From assembly GCA_002344525.1 (NCBI GenBank), contig DDTJ01000079.1, positions 35,047 through 61,123 of the forward strand: a DNA stretch of 26,077 nt, given 5' to 3'. Both the position numbers and the translations under genes were made by a program. The notes under the pieces are model-generated. The model was not told the DNA's origin. It did not search any database and worked only from the letters and a program-made list of their open reading frames with translations. Shown here in pieces: positions 1 through 6,575 of this stretch. Numbering within the stretch: the first letter of the stretch is position 1; the number at the start of each line of letters is the position of its first letter. Source of the stretch: Akkermansiaceae bacterium UBA2367. Its GTDB lineage: Bacteria > Verrucomicrobiota > Verrucomicrobiia > Verrucomicrobiales > DEV007.

Positions 1-24
1 GGGTCATGGGTCATGGGTCATGGG
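1..24. repeat. 7-bp tandem repeat GGGTCAT at the window edge
   Basis: Three consecutive copies of GGGTCAT plus a partial fourth. On the minus strand they encode the last residues (MTHDP) and the stop of the hydrolase gene. A unit length not divisible by three means that copy-number change would alter the C-terminus. The array may continue to the left outside the window. Confidence 0.8.
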
Positions 25-909
25 CAAGATGACCCCGACCGAGTCGCCTTTCCTCACTCGCGGGAAGGTGCGCAAGACGATGACGCGCCCGCTCTCCTCG
101 GCGGGGACGGGCAGGCTCGTGTCGCCGAGGAGGTCGAGGACGTGGCCGAGGGGCTGGCCTTTTTCGACGTGATCGCCGAGACCCGAGGCGGGTTCGAAAC
201 AGCCGTCCATCGGGGCGGGGTGGCTGACCTGCATGTGGCCCGAGCCGGGCCGCGTGTCTTCGACGACATGCTCGACGCGACTCGTGGGCAGGCTGCGGGG
301 GATCATGCCGAGTTCGGCCATGACGTTGAGGACGCCGTCGAAATACGCCTCGACGCCTTCGTTGGAGCGTGTCGCCGACCCGAGGTATTCCGTGTAGATC
401 GCGGGCACTCCGGCGTCGCGGGCGACGGAGAGGGAGCGGCCCTCCAGTTCTGACGAGCTGCCCCAGACCACGGGCAGGTTGAAGGCGCGGGCCATGCGGC
501 GCTGCTCCTCCAGCACGGCGGGGTCGGAGACCATCATGTAGCCGGCGAGGGGGAAGACGGAAAGCTCCGTGCCGCCAGTGTGCAGGTCGATGTAGTGGTT
601 CGAGTCGCGGATCAGGGCGGCGAGGGCGGTGGCGGTTCGTTCGGTGGGGGAGCCGTCGGCGCGACCGGGGCAGGTGCGTGCGAGGTCGAGGCCGTCCTCG
701 CCACAGCGGTGGCCGCGGAGGAAGGCAGCCTCGTTGACCACGGGCACGAGGACGAGGCGTCCGCAGACGAGGGCGTTGTCGTCCGAGAAAAAGCGGATGA
801 GACGGCGGATCGCGAGGATGGGCTCGAACTCGTCGCCATGCACTCCGCCGGTGACGAGAAGGCGTGGACCCGCCTCGGCGGCTTGGAATTGTCGGAATGC
901 CAGGGTCAT
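4..909 (-). CDS. Succinylglutamate desuccinylase/aspartoacylase-family zinc hydrolase
   Basis: A 301-aa cytoplasmic metallohydrolase of the AstE/AspA branch of the M14-like fold, a family that usually cleaves an N-acyl amino acid or related amide; the substrate cannot be read from the sequence. Visible zinc ligands are H24 and E27 in GGVHGDEFE and H110 in YIDLHTGG. PVVNEAAFLRGHR (about 56-68) and RTCPGR (78-83) fit the substrate-binding arginine regions. The last 60 residues (HVEKGQPLG to GDSVGVI) look like the small C-terminal beta-barrel common in this family. The start ATG at 909 overlaps the stop of the upstream SDR gene as ATGA, so the two are translationally coupled. A longer in-frame start at 1059 would lie inside the SDR gene and adds arginine-rich, unconserved-looking sequence, so it was not used. 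The final residues are encoded by a 7-base tandem repeat at the window edge. Confidence 0.85.
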   Translation of the reverse strand: MTLAFRQFQAAEAGPRLLVTGGVHGDEFEPILAIRRLIRFFSDDNALVCGRLVLVPVVNEAAFLRGHRCGEDGLDLARTCPGRADGSPTERTATALAALIRDSNHYIDLHTGGTELSVFPLAGYMMVSDPAVLEEQRRMARAFNLPVVWGSSSELEGRSLSVARDAGVPAIYTEYLGSATRSNEGVEAYFDGVLNVMAELGMIPRSLPTSRVEHVVEDTRPGSGHMQVSHPAPMDGCFEPASGLGDHVEKGQPLGHVLDLLGDTSLPVPAEESGRVIVLRTFPRVRKGDSVGVILPMTHDP

Positions 910-1691
910 CGCGTCGGGGGCGGCTGGTGGTCCATGTAGCCCCGCAGGCGGATCCCGCCGTCCACGGTGAGCACTTCGCCGGTGACGTAGTCCGCGTCGT
1001 CGGAGCAGAGATAGACCGCCGCCTTGCCGATATCGGCGGGCAGGCCGAGGCGGCCCCAAGGGAGCTCCTTGCCTGCGTCGGCCATGACACCTGCGCCGAA
1101 GGCCTCGTGCTCGCCGGGGGTGTCGATCCAGCCGGGGGCGATGCCGTTCACATTGATGCGATGGCCGATGAGCTCGACGGCGATCGTGCGCATCATGTGG
1201 TCGAGACCGGCCTTGGCCGCGTTGTAGGCGGCGGCGCGGGGGAAGGGGGCGATGCCGTGGACGGAAGAGATGAAAACGATCTTGCCGCCCTCGCTACGCT
1301 CGACGAAGTGGCGTCCCACGAGCTGACTCATGTGGAAGCCGCTGGTCAGAGAGCCTTGCAGGGTCTTTTCGAAGATATCGGGATCGCAATCGAGGAAGTC
1401 GGCGCGGCGGCTGAAGGCGGGGTTGCTCACGAGGATGTCGAGGCGGCCCGCTTCGGCGAGGGCGGCGGCGGCGAGGGCCTCGCATCCGGAGCGGGAGAAG
1501 ATGTCCGACTCGACCGCCCAGCAGCGGCGGCCGAGAGCGCGGATTTCCTCCGCCGCAGGATGGAGGTCGGGACTGCCGGGGCGGTCGTTGAGGACGATGT
1601 CGGCACCCGCCTCGGCGAGGGCGAGGGCGCAACCTTTGCCGATGCCGCGTCCGGCGCCGGTGACGAGGGCGATTTTTCCGTGGAGCTTCAT
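906..1691 (-). CDS. Short-chain dehydrogenase/reductase (SDR), classical type
   Basis: A 261-aa NAD(P)-dependent oxidoreductase with a complete classical SDR layout: the Rossmann glycine motif TGAGRGIG near residues 11-18, an acidic residue after beta-2 (LNDRPGS), an NPAF stretch in the NNAG position, the catalytic serine in ISSVHG, YNAAK as the YxxxK motif, and the typical tail YVTGEVLTVDGGIRLRG. Length matches the usual 250-260 residues. The start MKLHGKIALVTG was chosen because it begins right at beta-1. An in-frame TTG at 1727 would add 12 non-family residues. It is the first gene of a two-gene minus-strand operon with the downstream hydrolase. The substrate is unknown; 3-oxoacyl or sugar-alcohol/sugar-acid dehydrogenase are the common activities for this subtype. 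Confidence 0.9.
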   Translation of the reverse strand: MKLHGKIALVTGAGRGIGKGCALALAEAGADIVLNDRPGSPDLHPAAEEIRALGRRCWAVESDIFSRSGCEALAAAALAEAGRLDILVSNPAFSRRADFLDCDPDIFEKTLQGSLTSGFHMSQLVGRHFVERSEGGKIVFISSVHGIAPFPRAAAYNAAKAGLDHMMRTIAVELIGHRINVNGIAPGWIDTPGEHEAFGAGVMADAGKELPWGRLGLPADIGKAAVYLCSDDADYVTGEVLTVDGGIRLRGYMDHQPPPTR

Positions 1692-1854
1692 GAGGGACGG
1701 ACGGGAGTTTGCCCGCGATTTCGCCAAGCGCGAAGCGGAAAATCACCCATGATGAGGGGAGGAGGGCTCGATGGATGGCCTCCCGTCAGGCGGATGCGGC
1801 CATGCCCCCTTGCGAATCGGCCAACTTGGGCCAAGGTTCGCCCCGGAAAAACCC

Positions 1855-2823
1855 ATGCCGATCACCTATCTTGAGGCCATCCGCGAGGCCCAGGCCAAGG
1901 CCCTCGCCGAGAACGACGCCGTCTACATCTACGGACAGGATGTGGCCGGCTTCGGCGGCGCGTTCAAGGCGACGAAGCACCTCGCCGAGCGCTTCCCCGG
2001 CCGCGTCCTCGACTCGCCCATCAGCGAGGACGCCATGGTCGGCTCGGCCATCGGCGCGGCGCTTGAAGGGATGCGCCCCATCGTGGAGATGCAGTTCGCC
2101 GACTTCTCCTCCATCGCTTTCAACCAGATCGTCAACCACGCCGCGACCCACTACTACCGCACTGGAGTGCCCTGTCCCGTCGTTGTGCGCCTGCCCTCGG
2201 GCGGCACCGAGGGCAGCGGCCCCTTCCACAGCCAGTGCCTCGAATCGATCTATGCCCACTACCCCGGCACCGTCGTGATGACCCCGGCCACGGTGGAGGA
2301 CGCCTACTGGATGTTTCTCGAAGCCGTCGCCATCGACGATCCGGTGCTCTTCTGCGAGCACAAGTTCCTCTACTACCACCTCAAGGCGGACGCGCTCCCC
2401 GACGAACCCGTCCTCCCCGCCGGGCGCGCCCGCGTCCTCAAGCCCGGACGCCACGCCACGGTCGTGACCTACAGCGCCATGGTCCACGAGTCTCTGAAGG
2501 CGGCCAACGAACTCGCCGGAGAAGGCTGGGACATCGAAGTCGTCGATCTGCGCACGGTGAAGCCCCTCGACACCGATACCGTTCTCGGCTCGGTCGCGCG
2601 GACGGGTCGCCTCCTCTGCGTGGGCGAGGGTTTTCCCTGGGGGGGCGTCACCGCCGAGGTCGTCTCCCGTGTCGTCGCCGATGGCTTCCACCTCCTCGAC
2701 GCGCCGCCGCAGCGCCTCAACTGCCGCGACACGCCCATTCCCTACCACCCCAATCTCTGGAAGGCGCACCGCCCCACCTCGACGAGCATCGCCGAGACCC
2801 TCCGCTCGCTGCTGCACCTCTGA
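1855..2823 (+). CDS. 2-oxoacid dehydrogenase E1 component, beta subunit
   Basis: A 322-aa thiamine-diphosphate-dependent decarboxylase subunit of the pyruvate, acetoin or branched-chain 2-oxoacid dehydrogenase type. The N-terminal pyrimidine-binding domain starts with ITYLEAIREAQ and carries the expected glutamate E58 in ISEDAMVGSAIGAALEG. LPSGGTEGSGPFHSQ and LFCEHKFLYY are typical E1-beta motifs, and the C-terminal transketolase-like domain includes VVDLRTVKPLDTDTV. The ATG at 1855 was preferred over an in-frame ATG at 1771, whose extra 28 residues precede the family N-terminus. No E1-alpha, E2 or E3 gene is adjacent, which is unusual because E1-alpha normally lies directly upstream; the partner must be elsewhere or the operon has been split. 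It is divergent from the SDR gene, and no clear Shine-Dalgarno or promoter was seen. Confidence 0.9.
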   Translation: MPITYLEAIREAQAKALAENDAVYIYGQDVAGFGGAFKATKHLAERFPGRVLDSPISEDAMVGSAIGAALEGMRPIVEMQFADFSSIAFNQIVNHAATHYYRTGVPCPVVVRLPSGGTEGSGPFHSQCLESIYAHYPGTVVMTPATVEDAYWMFLEAVAIDDPVLFCEHKFLYYHLKADALPDEPVLPAGRARVLKPGRHATVVTYSAMVHESLKAANELAGEGWDIEVVDLRTVKPLDTDTVLGSVARTGRLLCVGEGFPWGGVTAEVVSRVVADGFHLLDAPPQRLNCRDTPIPYHPNLWKAHRPTSTSIAETLRSLLHL

Positions 2824-2833
2824 TGGTGGGGGT

Positions 2834-2932
2834 CTACGGAAAACTCGGAAGACTCGGAAAGACGGAGAGCATTTGCATCGATTCCTTTCCAAAAATCCCA
2901 TGAAACTTCCGTGTTTTCCGCGCGTTCCGTAG
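2834..2932. repeat. Inverted CTACGGAA-type repeat pair (element D)
   Basis: In the 123-nt gap between the E1-beta and methyltransferase genes, 2834-2862 begins CTACGGAAAACTCGGAAG. The reverse complement of 2905-2932 begins CTACGGAACGCGCGGAAAAC. Each arm has ACGGAA/TCGGAA units spaced about 9-10 nt apart, so the two halves form an imperfect inverted pair. It could fold as an mRNA hairpin or be a dispersed repeat; no second copy was seen in this window. Confidence 0.5.
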
Positions 2933-2946
2933 GCCACCCTTTTCCA

Positions 2947-3981
2947 ATGACCGGACTCGACCGCCTCCCCCTGACCGATCCCGCGACCTTGCTGCGCTAC
3001 CGCGACGGCGTCTACGCCATCGACCTGCTCACCGCCGCCGTGGCCGAATTCCGCATCTTCGACGCTTTGCGCGAGCGTCCCGGCACCCTTGCGGAGATCT
3101 GCGAACGCTTCGGCTGGGACGAACGTCCCGCCGACGCCCTCCTCACCCTCTGCCTCGCCAACGGCTACCTCGATTGCGACGGGGACGGCGTGTTTTCACC
3201 GACCACGACCGCCCTTGAGCATCTTTGCGAGGGTTCGCCTTGGGATCTCACCCCCTACTACGGCTCCCTTCGCGACCGGGCCGTGGTGCAGGACTTTGTC
3301 AGGGTCTTGAAAACGGGACGTCCCGCGCATTGGGCCGGACTCGACGAGGCCTCCGACGACTGGCACGGCTCCATGCTTTCCGAGGACTTCGCCCGCGCCT
3401 TCACCGCCGCGATGGACTGCCGCGGCGTCTTTCTCGGGAAGAAACTCGCTGACGCTGTCTCCGATGTCCTCGCCGGAGCACGCCGCCTCCTCGACATCGG
3501 CGGCGGATCGGGCGTCTACTCCTGCGCCCTCGCGGCCAACGCGCCGCAGATCGAGGCCACCGTCCTCGAACAGACTCCCGTCGACGCCATCGCTCGTGAA
3601 AAGATTGCGCAACGCAGGCTCGCGGACCGCGTGCGCGTGGAGACGGGCGACATGTTCCGCGATGGCTGGCCCGTCGGGTGCGACCTGCATCTGTTCTCCA
3701 ACGTCATGCACGATTGGGGCAAGGCGGAGATCCTCGCCCTGCTGCGGCGCTCCCGCGAAACCCTCGCGCCCGGCGGGAAAGTGCTCGTCCACGAAGCCTT
3801 CCTCGATCCCGACAAGCGCGGCCCGCTGCCCGTGGCGGAATATTCCTGCATCCTCGCCCATTCGACGCAGGGCCGCTGCTACGCGTGGTCCGAGATGGAG
3901 GGCTTCCTCGCCGAAGCCGGTTTCCGCAGCCTCGGCTACCGTCCTACCGGCGGGGATCGCGGGGTGGTCGTGGGGGAGTGA
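2947..3981 (+). CDS. SAM-dependent O-methyltransferase, family 2 (hydroxyneurosporene/acetylserotonin type)
   Basis: A 344-aa methyltransferase with an N-terminal winged-helix dimerisation domain (about residues 20-100, including VAEFRIFDAL and LAEICERFG) followed by a Rossmann SAM-binding domain. Motif I is LLDIGGGSG at 181-189. The downstream NVMHDWGKAEILALLRR corresponds to the HDWxDE region of plant-type and bacterial O-methyltransferases, where the histidine acts as general base, and LAPGGKVLVHEAF is the post-III motif. The ATG at 2947 was chosen over an in-frame GTG at 2911, which would overlap repeat element D. The acceptor substrate is not evident and no biosynthetic cluster surrounds it. 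A composite repeat begins immediately at the stop codon. Confidence 0.85.
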   Translation: MTGLDRLPLTDPATLLRYRDGVYAIDLLTAAVAEFRIFDALRERPGTLAEICERFGWDERPADALLTLCLANGYLDCDGDGVFSPTTTALEHLCEGSPWDLTPYYGSLRDRAVVQDFVRVLKTGRPAHWAGLDEASDDWHGSMLSEDFARAFTAAMDCRGVFLGKKLADAVSDVLAGARRLLDIGGGSGVYSCALAANAPQIEATVLEQTPVDAIAREKIAQRRLADRVRVETGDMFRDGWPVGCDLHLFSNVMHDWGKAEILALLRRSRETLAPGGKVLVHEAFLDPDKRGPLPVAEYSCILAHSTQGRCYAWSEMEGFLAEAGFRSLGYRPTGGDRGVVVGE

Positions 3982-4044
3982 AACCCGAAATCCGAAGCCG
4001 CTTCGCGGGACCGCTGATTTGGCTGATCTCCGCTGATTTTTTTT
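3981..4044 (+). repeat. Composite intergenic repeat B-A' (copy 1)
   Basis: Segment B (AAACCCGAAATCCGAAG, 3981-3997) starts on the last base of the methyltransferase stop codon. Segment A' (4011-4044) has three GCTGAT units and ends in a T-run. The reverse-complement arrangement occurs at 4868-4951, so the two copies bracket the first toxin/antitoxin pair as an inverted pair. Confidence 0.8.
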
Positions 4045-4052
4045 GACTGGGA

Positions 4053-4072
4053 GGGGGGCTTTCCAAGTCCCC
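4053..4072. terminator. Palindromic element C, putative bidirectional terminator
   Basis: GGGGGCTT-TCC-AAGTCCCC forms a stem of about eight pairs with one G-U pair. It lies between the convergent methyltransferase and vapC-like genes. A near-identical palindrome (GGACTTGGAAAGTCC) sits at 20241-20255, also in a convergent junction. No strong T-run follows, so the terminator role is inference. Confidence 0.45.
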
Positions 4073-4128
4073 GTGGACGGGAGGCTTGGTAGGGACGGCT
4101 GGCCCGGGCTACTTTGGGCTGTGTCGGC

Positions 4129-4161
4129 GACATGAATGGATGGAATCACCTCATTCATGTC
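4129..4161. repeat. Perfect 10-bp inverted repeat overlapping the vapC stop
   Basis: GACATGAATG at 4129-4138 and CATTCATGTC at 4152-4161 are perfect reverse complements separated by 13 nt. The right arm covers the stop codon of the PIN toxin gene. It could be an mRNA 3' hairpin that terminates or stabilises the toxin transcript. Confidence 0.7.
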
Positions 4162-4565
4162 ATGGGCGCGGTCCAGTCTTCCAAGGCCAAACCGGAGACG
4201 CGGCTGAATTCCTCCGTGTTGCTTGTCGCCAGCGTCCAGCCGCGACTCAGGGCCACCCCGGCGATCTGCAAATCACGCGGACCGATCACGCAGCCGCGCG
4301 TTTCGAGATCGTGACGGATACGGGCGGCGGATTCGGCGGCCAAATCGTCAAATGGCGCGGAAGGGTGCTGGGCGAACAGATCCGCCAACAAGGCCAAACG
4401 TTCATCAGGCCGCTCGTATCCGAGTGCGCCGTGGAGCAGCTCTTCCTTCACGATGGAACAGAGCCAGACCTCTTGTGGTGGCATGGCTTTCAATCGCTCT
4501 GCCAGTGGCAGGCAGCGTCCCTTCAGAAGCCGTATCCAATGGTTCGTGTCCAGCAGCCAAGGCAT
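4155..4565 (-). CDS. vapC: VapC-like PIN-domain ribonuclease toxin
   Basis: A 136-aa single PIN domain. Acidic residues expected to bind Mg2+ are D6 in WLLDTNHW, E42 in SIVKEEL, D98 in IGPRDLQIA and the N116/E119 region in LATSNTEEF. The tail RVSGLALEDW is typical of VapC toxins of the FitB/VapC group, which cleave tRNA or rRNA. Length is normal (about 130-140 aa). The ATG at 4565 overlaps the antitoxin stop as TGATG; an ATG two codons upstream (4571) is also possible. It is translated after the small upstream gene on the minus strand, as expected for a type II module. A perfect inverted repeat spans its stop codon. Function is inferred from motifs and gene pairing. Confidence 0.88.
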   Translation of the reverse strand: MPWLLDTNHWIRLLKGRCLPLAERLKAMPPQEVWLCSIVKEELLHGALGYERPDERLALLADLFAQHPSAPFDDLAAESAARIRHDLETRGCVIGPRDLQIAGVALSRGWTLATSNTEEFSRVSGLALEDWTAPMT

Positions 4566-4795
4566 CACCATGCCTCCCGTGTCTCCAAGGGAAGCTCGGA
4601 GGGTTCGTCCCAAGCCTGACCGTCACAACGCCCATACCAGCGACTCCAATAGGTGTCGAAATAGTCTCCCTGCGAATTCGTGGCAGAGGAAGGCATCTTG
4701 CCGGATGGCAAATCGCGCAGGTAGTCGAGCAGATGCCGGACCACCTCTTCCGGCAGTAGGGAGGCTTCGCGTTGGAGCTGTTCGCGAACGGACAT
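4565..4795 (-). CDS. vapB: VapB-like antitoxin (DUF2281-type)
   Basis: A 76-aa protein with an N-terminal helical segment (VREQLQREASLLPEEVVRHL, about 3-22) of the DUF2281 kind, followed by a charged, probably disordered tail (WDEPSELPLETREAW) of the sort that wraps around a PIN toxin. It overlaps the toxin gene by one base, giving translational coupling. A good promoter-like pair lies so close upstream that the predicted transcript starts at or next to the ATG at 4795, so translation may be leaderless. The protein is expected to neutralise VapC and repress its own promoter. The sequence is too short and divergent for a firm DNA-binding fold assignment. Confidence 0.75.
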   Translation of the reverse strand: MSVREQLQREASLLPEEVVRHLLDYLRDLPSGKMPSSATNSQGDYFDTYWSRWYGRCDGQAWDEPSELPLETREAW

Positions 4796-4800
4796 GGGGC

Positions 4801-4829
4801 AAGATAGTCCGCTGACGGTTTCGGGTCAA
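4801..4829 (-). promoter_or_regulatory. Sigma70-type promoter for vapBC
   Basis: On the minus strand a TTGACC -35 (4829-4824) and a TATCTT -10 (4806-4801) are separated by exactly 17 nt. Only five bases (GCCCC) separate the -10 from the vapB ATG, placing the start site at or next to the start codon, i.e. a probable leaderless mRNA. Confidence 0.55.
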
Positions 4830-4865
4830 ATCGCGGGCGTAAGGCAAATCCGAAGTCACGGAACC

Positions 4866-4951
4866 CCAAAAAATCAGCGAAGATCAGCCAAATCAGCGGT
4901 CGCCGGAGGCCAATCCCGGATGCCCAAGTTCGGATTTCGAGCTTCGGATTT
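4866..4951 (-). repeat. Composite intergenic repeat, A-B' on plus strand (copy 2)
   Basis: Segment A (AAAAATCAGCGAAGATCAGC, from about 4868) then a spacer and segment B' (TTCGGATTTCGAGCTTCGGA, 4929-4948). Read on the minus strand it is B then A' following the stop of the DUF1080 fusion gene, the same polarity relative to the gene as copy 1 has to the methyltransferase gene. Confidence 0.8.
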
Positions 4952-4968
4952 GCCTCCGGACCCTCCAC

Positions 4969-6405
4969 TCACCTCACTCCCTCGACTTCCCAGTCGATCG
5001 CGTAGAATCCCGTCCGCGCGGTGACGTAGAGCGTCTTCCCGGCGAGGAGGCAGTTCGCGGGGGCTTCGGGCGGGGCGAGGCGCAGCCGTTCCTTGCCCTC
5101 GGGCGAAAAGACGATCACGTCGGCCTTCCACGTCACGTAGAGATTGCCGCGCTTGTCGATGCTGAGACCGTCGCTGCCGACGGGGGCGAATTCGCGTTTG
5201 TTGACGGGTTTGCCGGGACTCTCGACGTCGTAGGCATAGATTTTGCCACCCGCTTCGTCGGCGATGTAGAGGACGCGGTCGTCGGGAGAGAGGAGGATGC
5301 CGTTCGGGCGCACGAGGTCGGCGGCGACTTGGGCGATTTTGCCGCCCTTGTCCACGTAGTAGACCGCCTCGACGTCGATCTCGCGGTCGTCGTGGCTCCC
5401 GTAGCGCGGGTCGGTGAAGTAGAAGCCGCCGTGGCCGTCGGGGATGACGTCGTTGGGGCTGTTCAGTTTCTTGCCCTCGTAGGTCTCGGCGAGCACCGTC
5501 ACCTGCCCGGCGAAGTCGGTGCGGGTGAGGCGTCGCGCGCCGCCCTCGCAGGCGATCAAGGCTCCCGCCGGGGTGAAGAAGAGGCCGTTGGCCTTGCCAC
5601 TCTGCTCGCGGAAGACGGAGGTCCCCCCCGTGGCGGGATCGTAGGCGTGGATGCGCTCGTTGGGGATGTCGGTGAAATAGATTTTCCCGTCCGGGGCGAG
5701 GGCGGGGCCTTCGGTGAACTTGAAGCCGTCCGCGAGTTTGCGGAAGGCCGCGCCCTCTTTCACGAGCGTTGCTCCGCCGAGGTCCTGGATGCGGACGTTG
5801 CGGTAGCGGACCTGCAGGGTCTCCTCGCGGTTGCCGATGCCGTGGACTTGCAGGGCGATGAAGCCGGTCGCGGTGAGGTTGTCGACGAGGTCGGCGGCGG
5901 GCACGCCGTTGACGAAGGTGCGGATGCGGTCGCCGATGGCCTCGACGCGGTAGTGGTTCCACCCGTTCTGCTTGAAGGCGTAGCGGGCGGCGGGATTGCC
6001 GGAGAGGTCGTCGAGCCAGCCCCGGCGGCCCTCGTCGTAGATGCCGCCGCTCCAGCCGCGGTCGGAGGGGTCGATCTCGACCTGGTAGCCGTGGACTTGG
6101 CCGTCCTTGTAGTCCGGCAGGCTGTTCGAGCGGATCTGCACGCCGCAGTTGAGGGTGGGATCGACCTGGAACTCGACTTCGAGGATGAAGTCCGTGTAGT
6201 CCCTGTCGGTGCAGAGGAAGGAGTTCGGGGTCTTCGGGACGGTCGTGCCAACGATGACACCGTCCTCCACCGTGTATTTGGCGACTCCGCCGCGCTGCGT
6301 CCAGCCGTCGAGGTTCTTGCCGTTGAAGAGATCGACCCACTCTCCCGGCTCGGCGGCGGCGAGGGGGAGGGCGAAGAGAAGGAGGGAAAAGAGGGGGGCT
6401 TTCAT
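4969..6405 (-). CDS. Secreted DUF1080 (3-keto-disaccharide hydrolase-like) and SMP-30/gluconolactonase fusion
   Basis: A 478-aa exported two-domain protein. Residues 1-18 are a signal peptide (hydrophobic LFSLLLFALPLAA, cleavage likely after A18). Residues about 22-208 are a DUF1080 concanavalin-like domain opening with WVDLFNGKNLDGW and containing CGVQIRSN, GYQVEIDPSDRG and NHYRVEAIGDRIRTFVNG. Residues about 215-478 are a six-bladed SMP-30/gluconolactonase propeller with the metal glutamate E232 in FTEGPALAPDG, SPNDVIPDGHGGFYFTDPRYG, RPNGILLSPDD and GSDGLSIDKRGNLYVT. The fusion suggests periplasmic processing of an oxidised sugar or lactone. DUF1080 proteins are abundant in Planctomycetota and Verrucomicrobiota. 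The start at 6405 is chosen because it begins the signal peptide; longer in-frame upstream sequence is implausible. Substrate unknown. Confidence 0.88.
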   Translation of the reverse strand: MKAPLFSLLLFALPLAAAEPGEWVDLFNGKNLDGWTQRGGVAKYTVEDGVIVGTTVPKTPNSFLCTDRDYTDFILEVEFQVDPTLNCGVQIRSNSLPDYKDGQVHGYQVEIDPSDRGWSGGIYDEGRRGWLDDLSGNPAARYAFKQNGWNHYRVEAIGDRIRTFVNGVPAADLVDNLTATGFIALQVHGIGNREETLQVRYRNVRIQDLGGATLVKEGAAFRKLADGFKFTEGPALAPDGKIYFTDIPNERIHAYDPATGGTSVFREQSGKANGLFFTPAGALIACEGGARRLTRTDFAGQVTVLAETYEGKKLNSPNDVIPDGHGGFYFTDPRYGSHDDREIDVEAVYYVDKGGKIAQVAADLVRPNGILLSPDDRVLYIADEAGGKIYAYDVESPGKPVNKREFAPVGSDGLSIDKRGNLYVTWKADVIVFSPEGKERLRLAPPEAPANCLLAGKTLYVTARTGFYAIDWEVEGVR

Positions 6406-6420
6406 GTCGGGTGCGAAGCG

Positions 6421-6449
6421 GGAGTAACATGTGGCGCGACCCCTGGCAA
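6421..6449 (-). promoter_or_regulatory. Possible promoter for the DUF1080/SMP-30 gene
   Basis: On the minus strand TTGCCA (6449-6444) and TACTCC (6426-6421) are 17 nt apart, ending 15 nt before the ATG. The -35 is good and the -10 is weak. Confidence 0.35.
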
Positions 6450-6516
6450 GCCTTTCTGTCGACCGGATTCCCATACGCAAACGCCGCCCGGACCTCGGGA
6501 TGGCGCAGAAATGTGG

Positions 6517-6545
6517 TTGCCTTGCCGAATCCGTCCAAGTATAAC
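6517..6545 (+). promoter_or_regulatory. Sigma70-type promoter for korAB
   Basis: TTGCCT (6517-6522), a 17-nt spacer, then TATAAC (6540-6545). This predicts a start near 6552 and a leader of about 24 nt before the korA ATG at 6576. It is one of the best-matching promoters in the window and probably drives korA, korB and the permease gene. Confidence 0.55.
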
Positions 6546-6575
6546 GCCTTTTAAACTCCCCATTTGTCACTCCGT

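Noticed and set aside
4..1059. Longer N-terminus for the zinc hydrolase starting at 1059
   Set aside because: The extra 50 residues overlap the SDR gene and are arginine/proline-rich shadow sequence; the ATGA overlap start at 909 fits the family.
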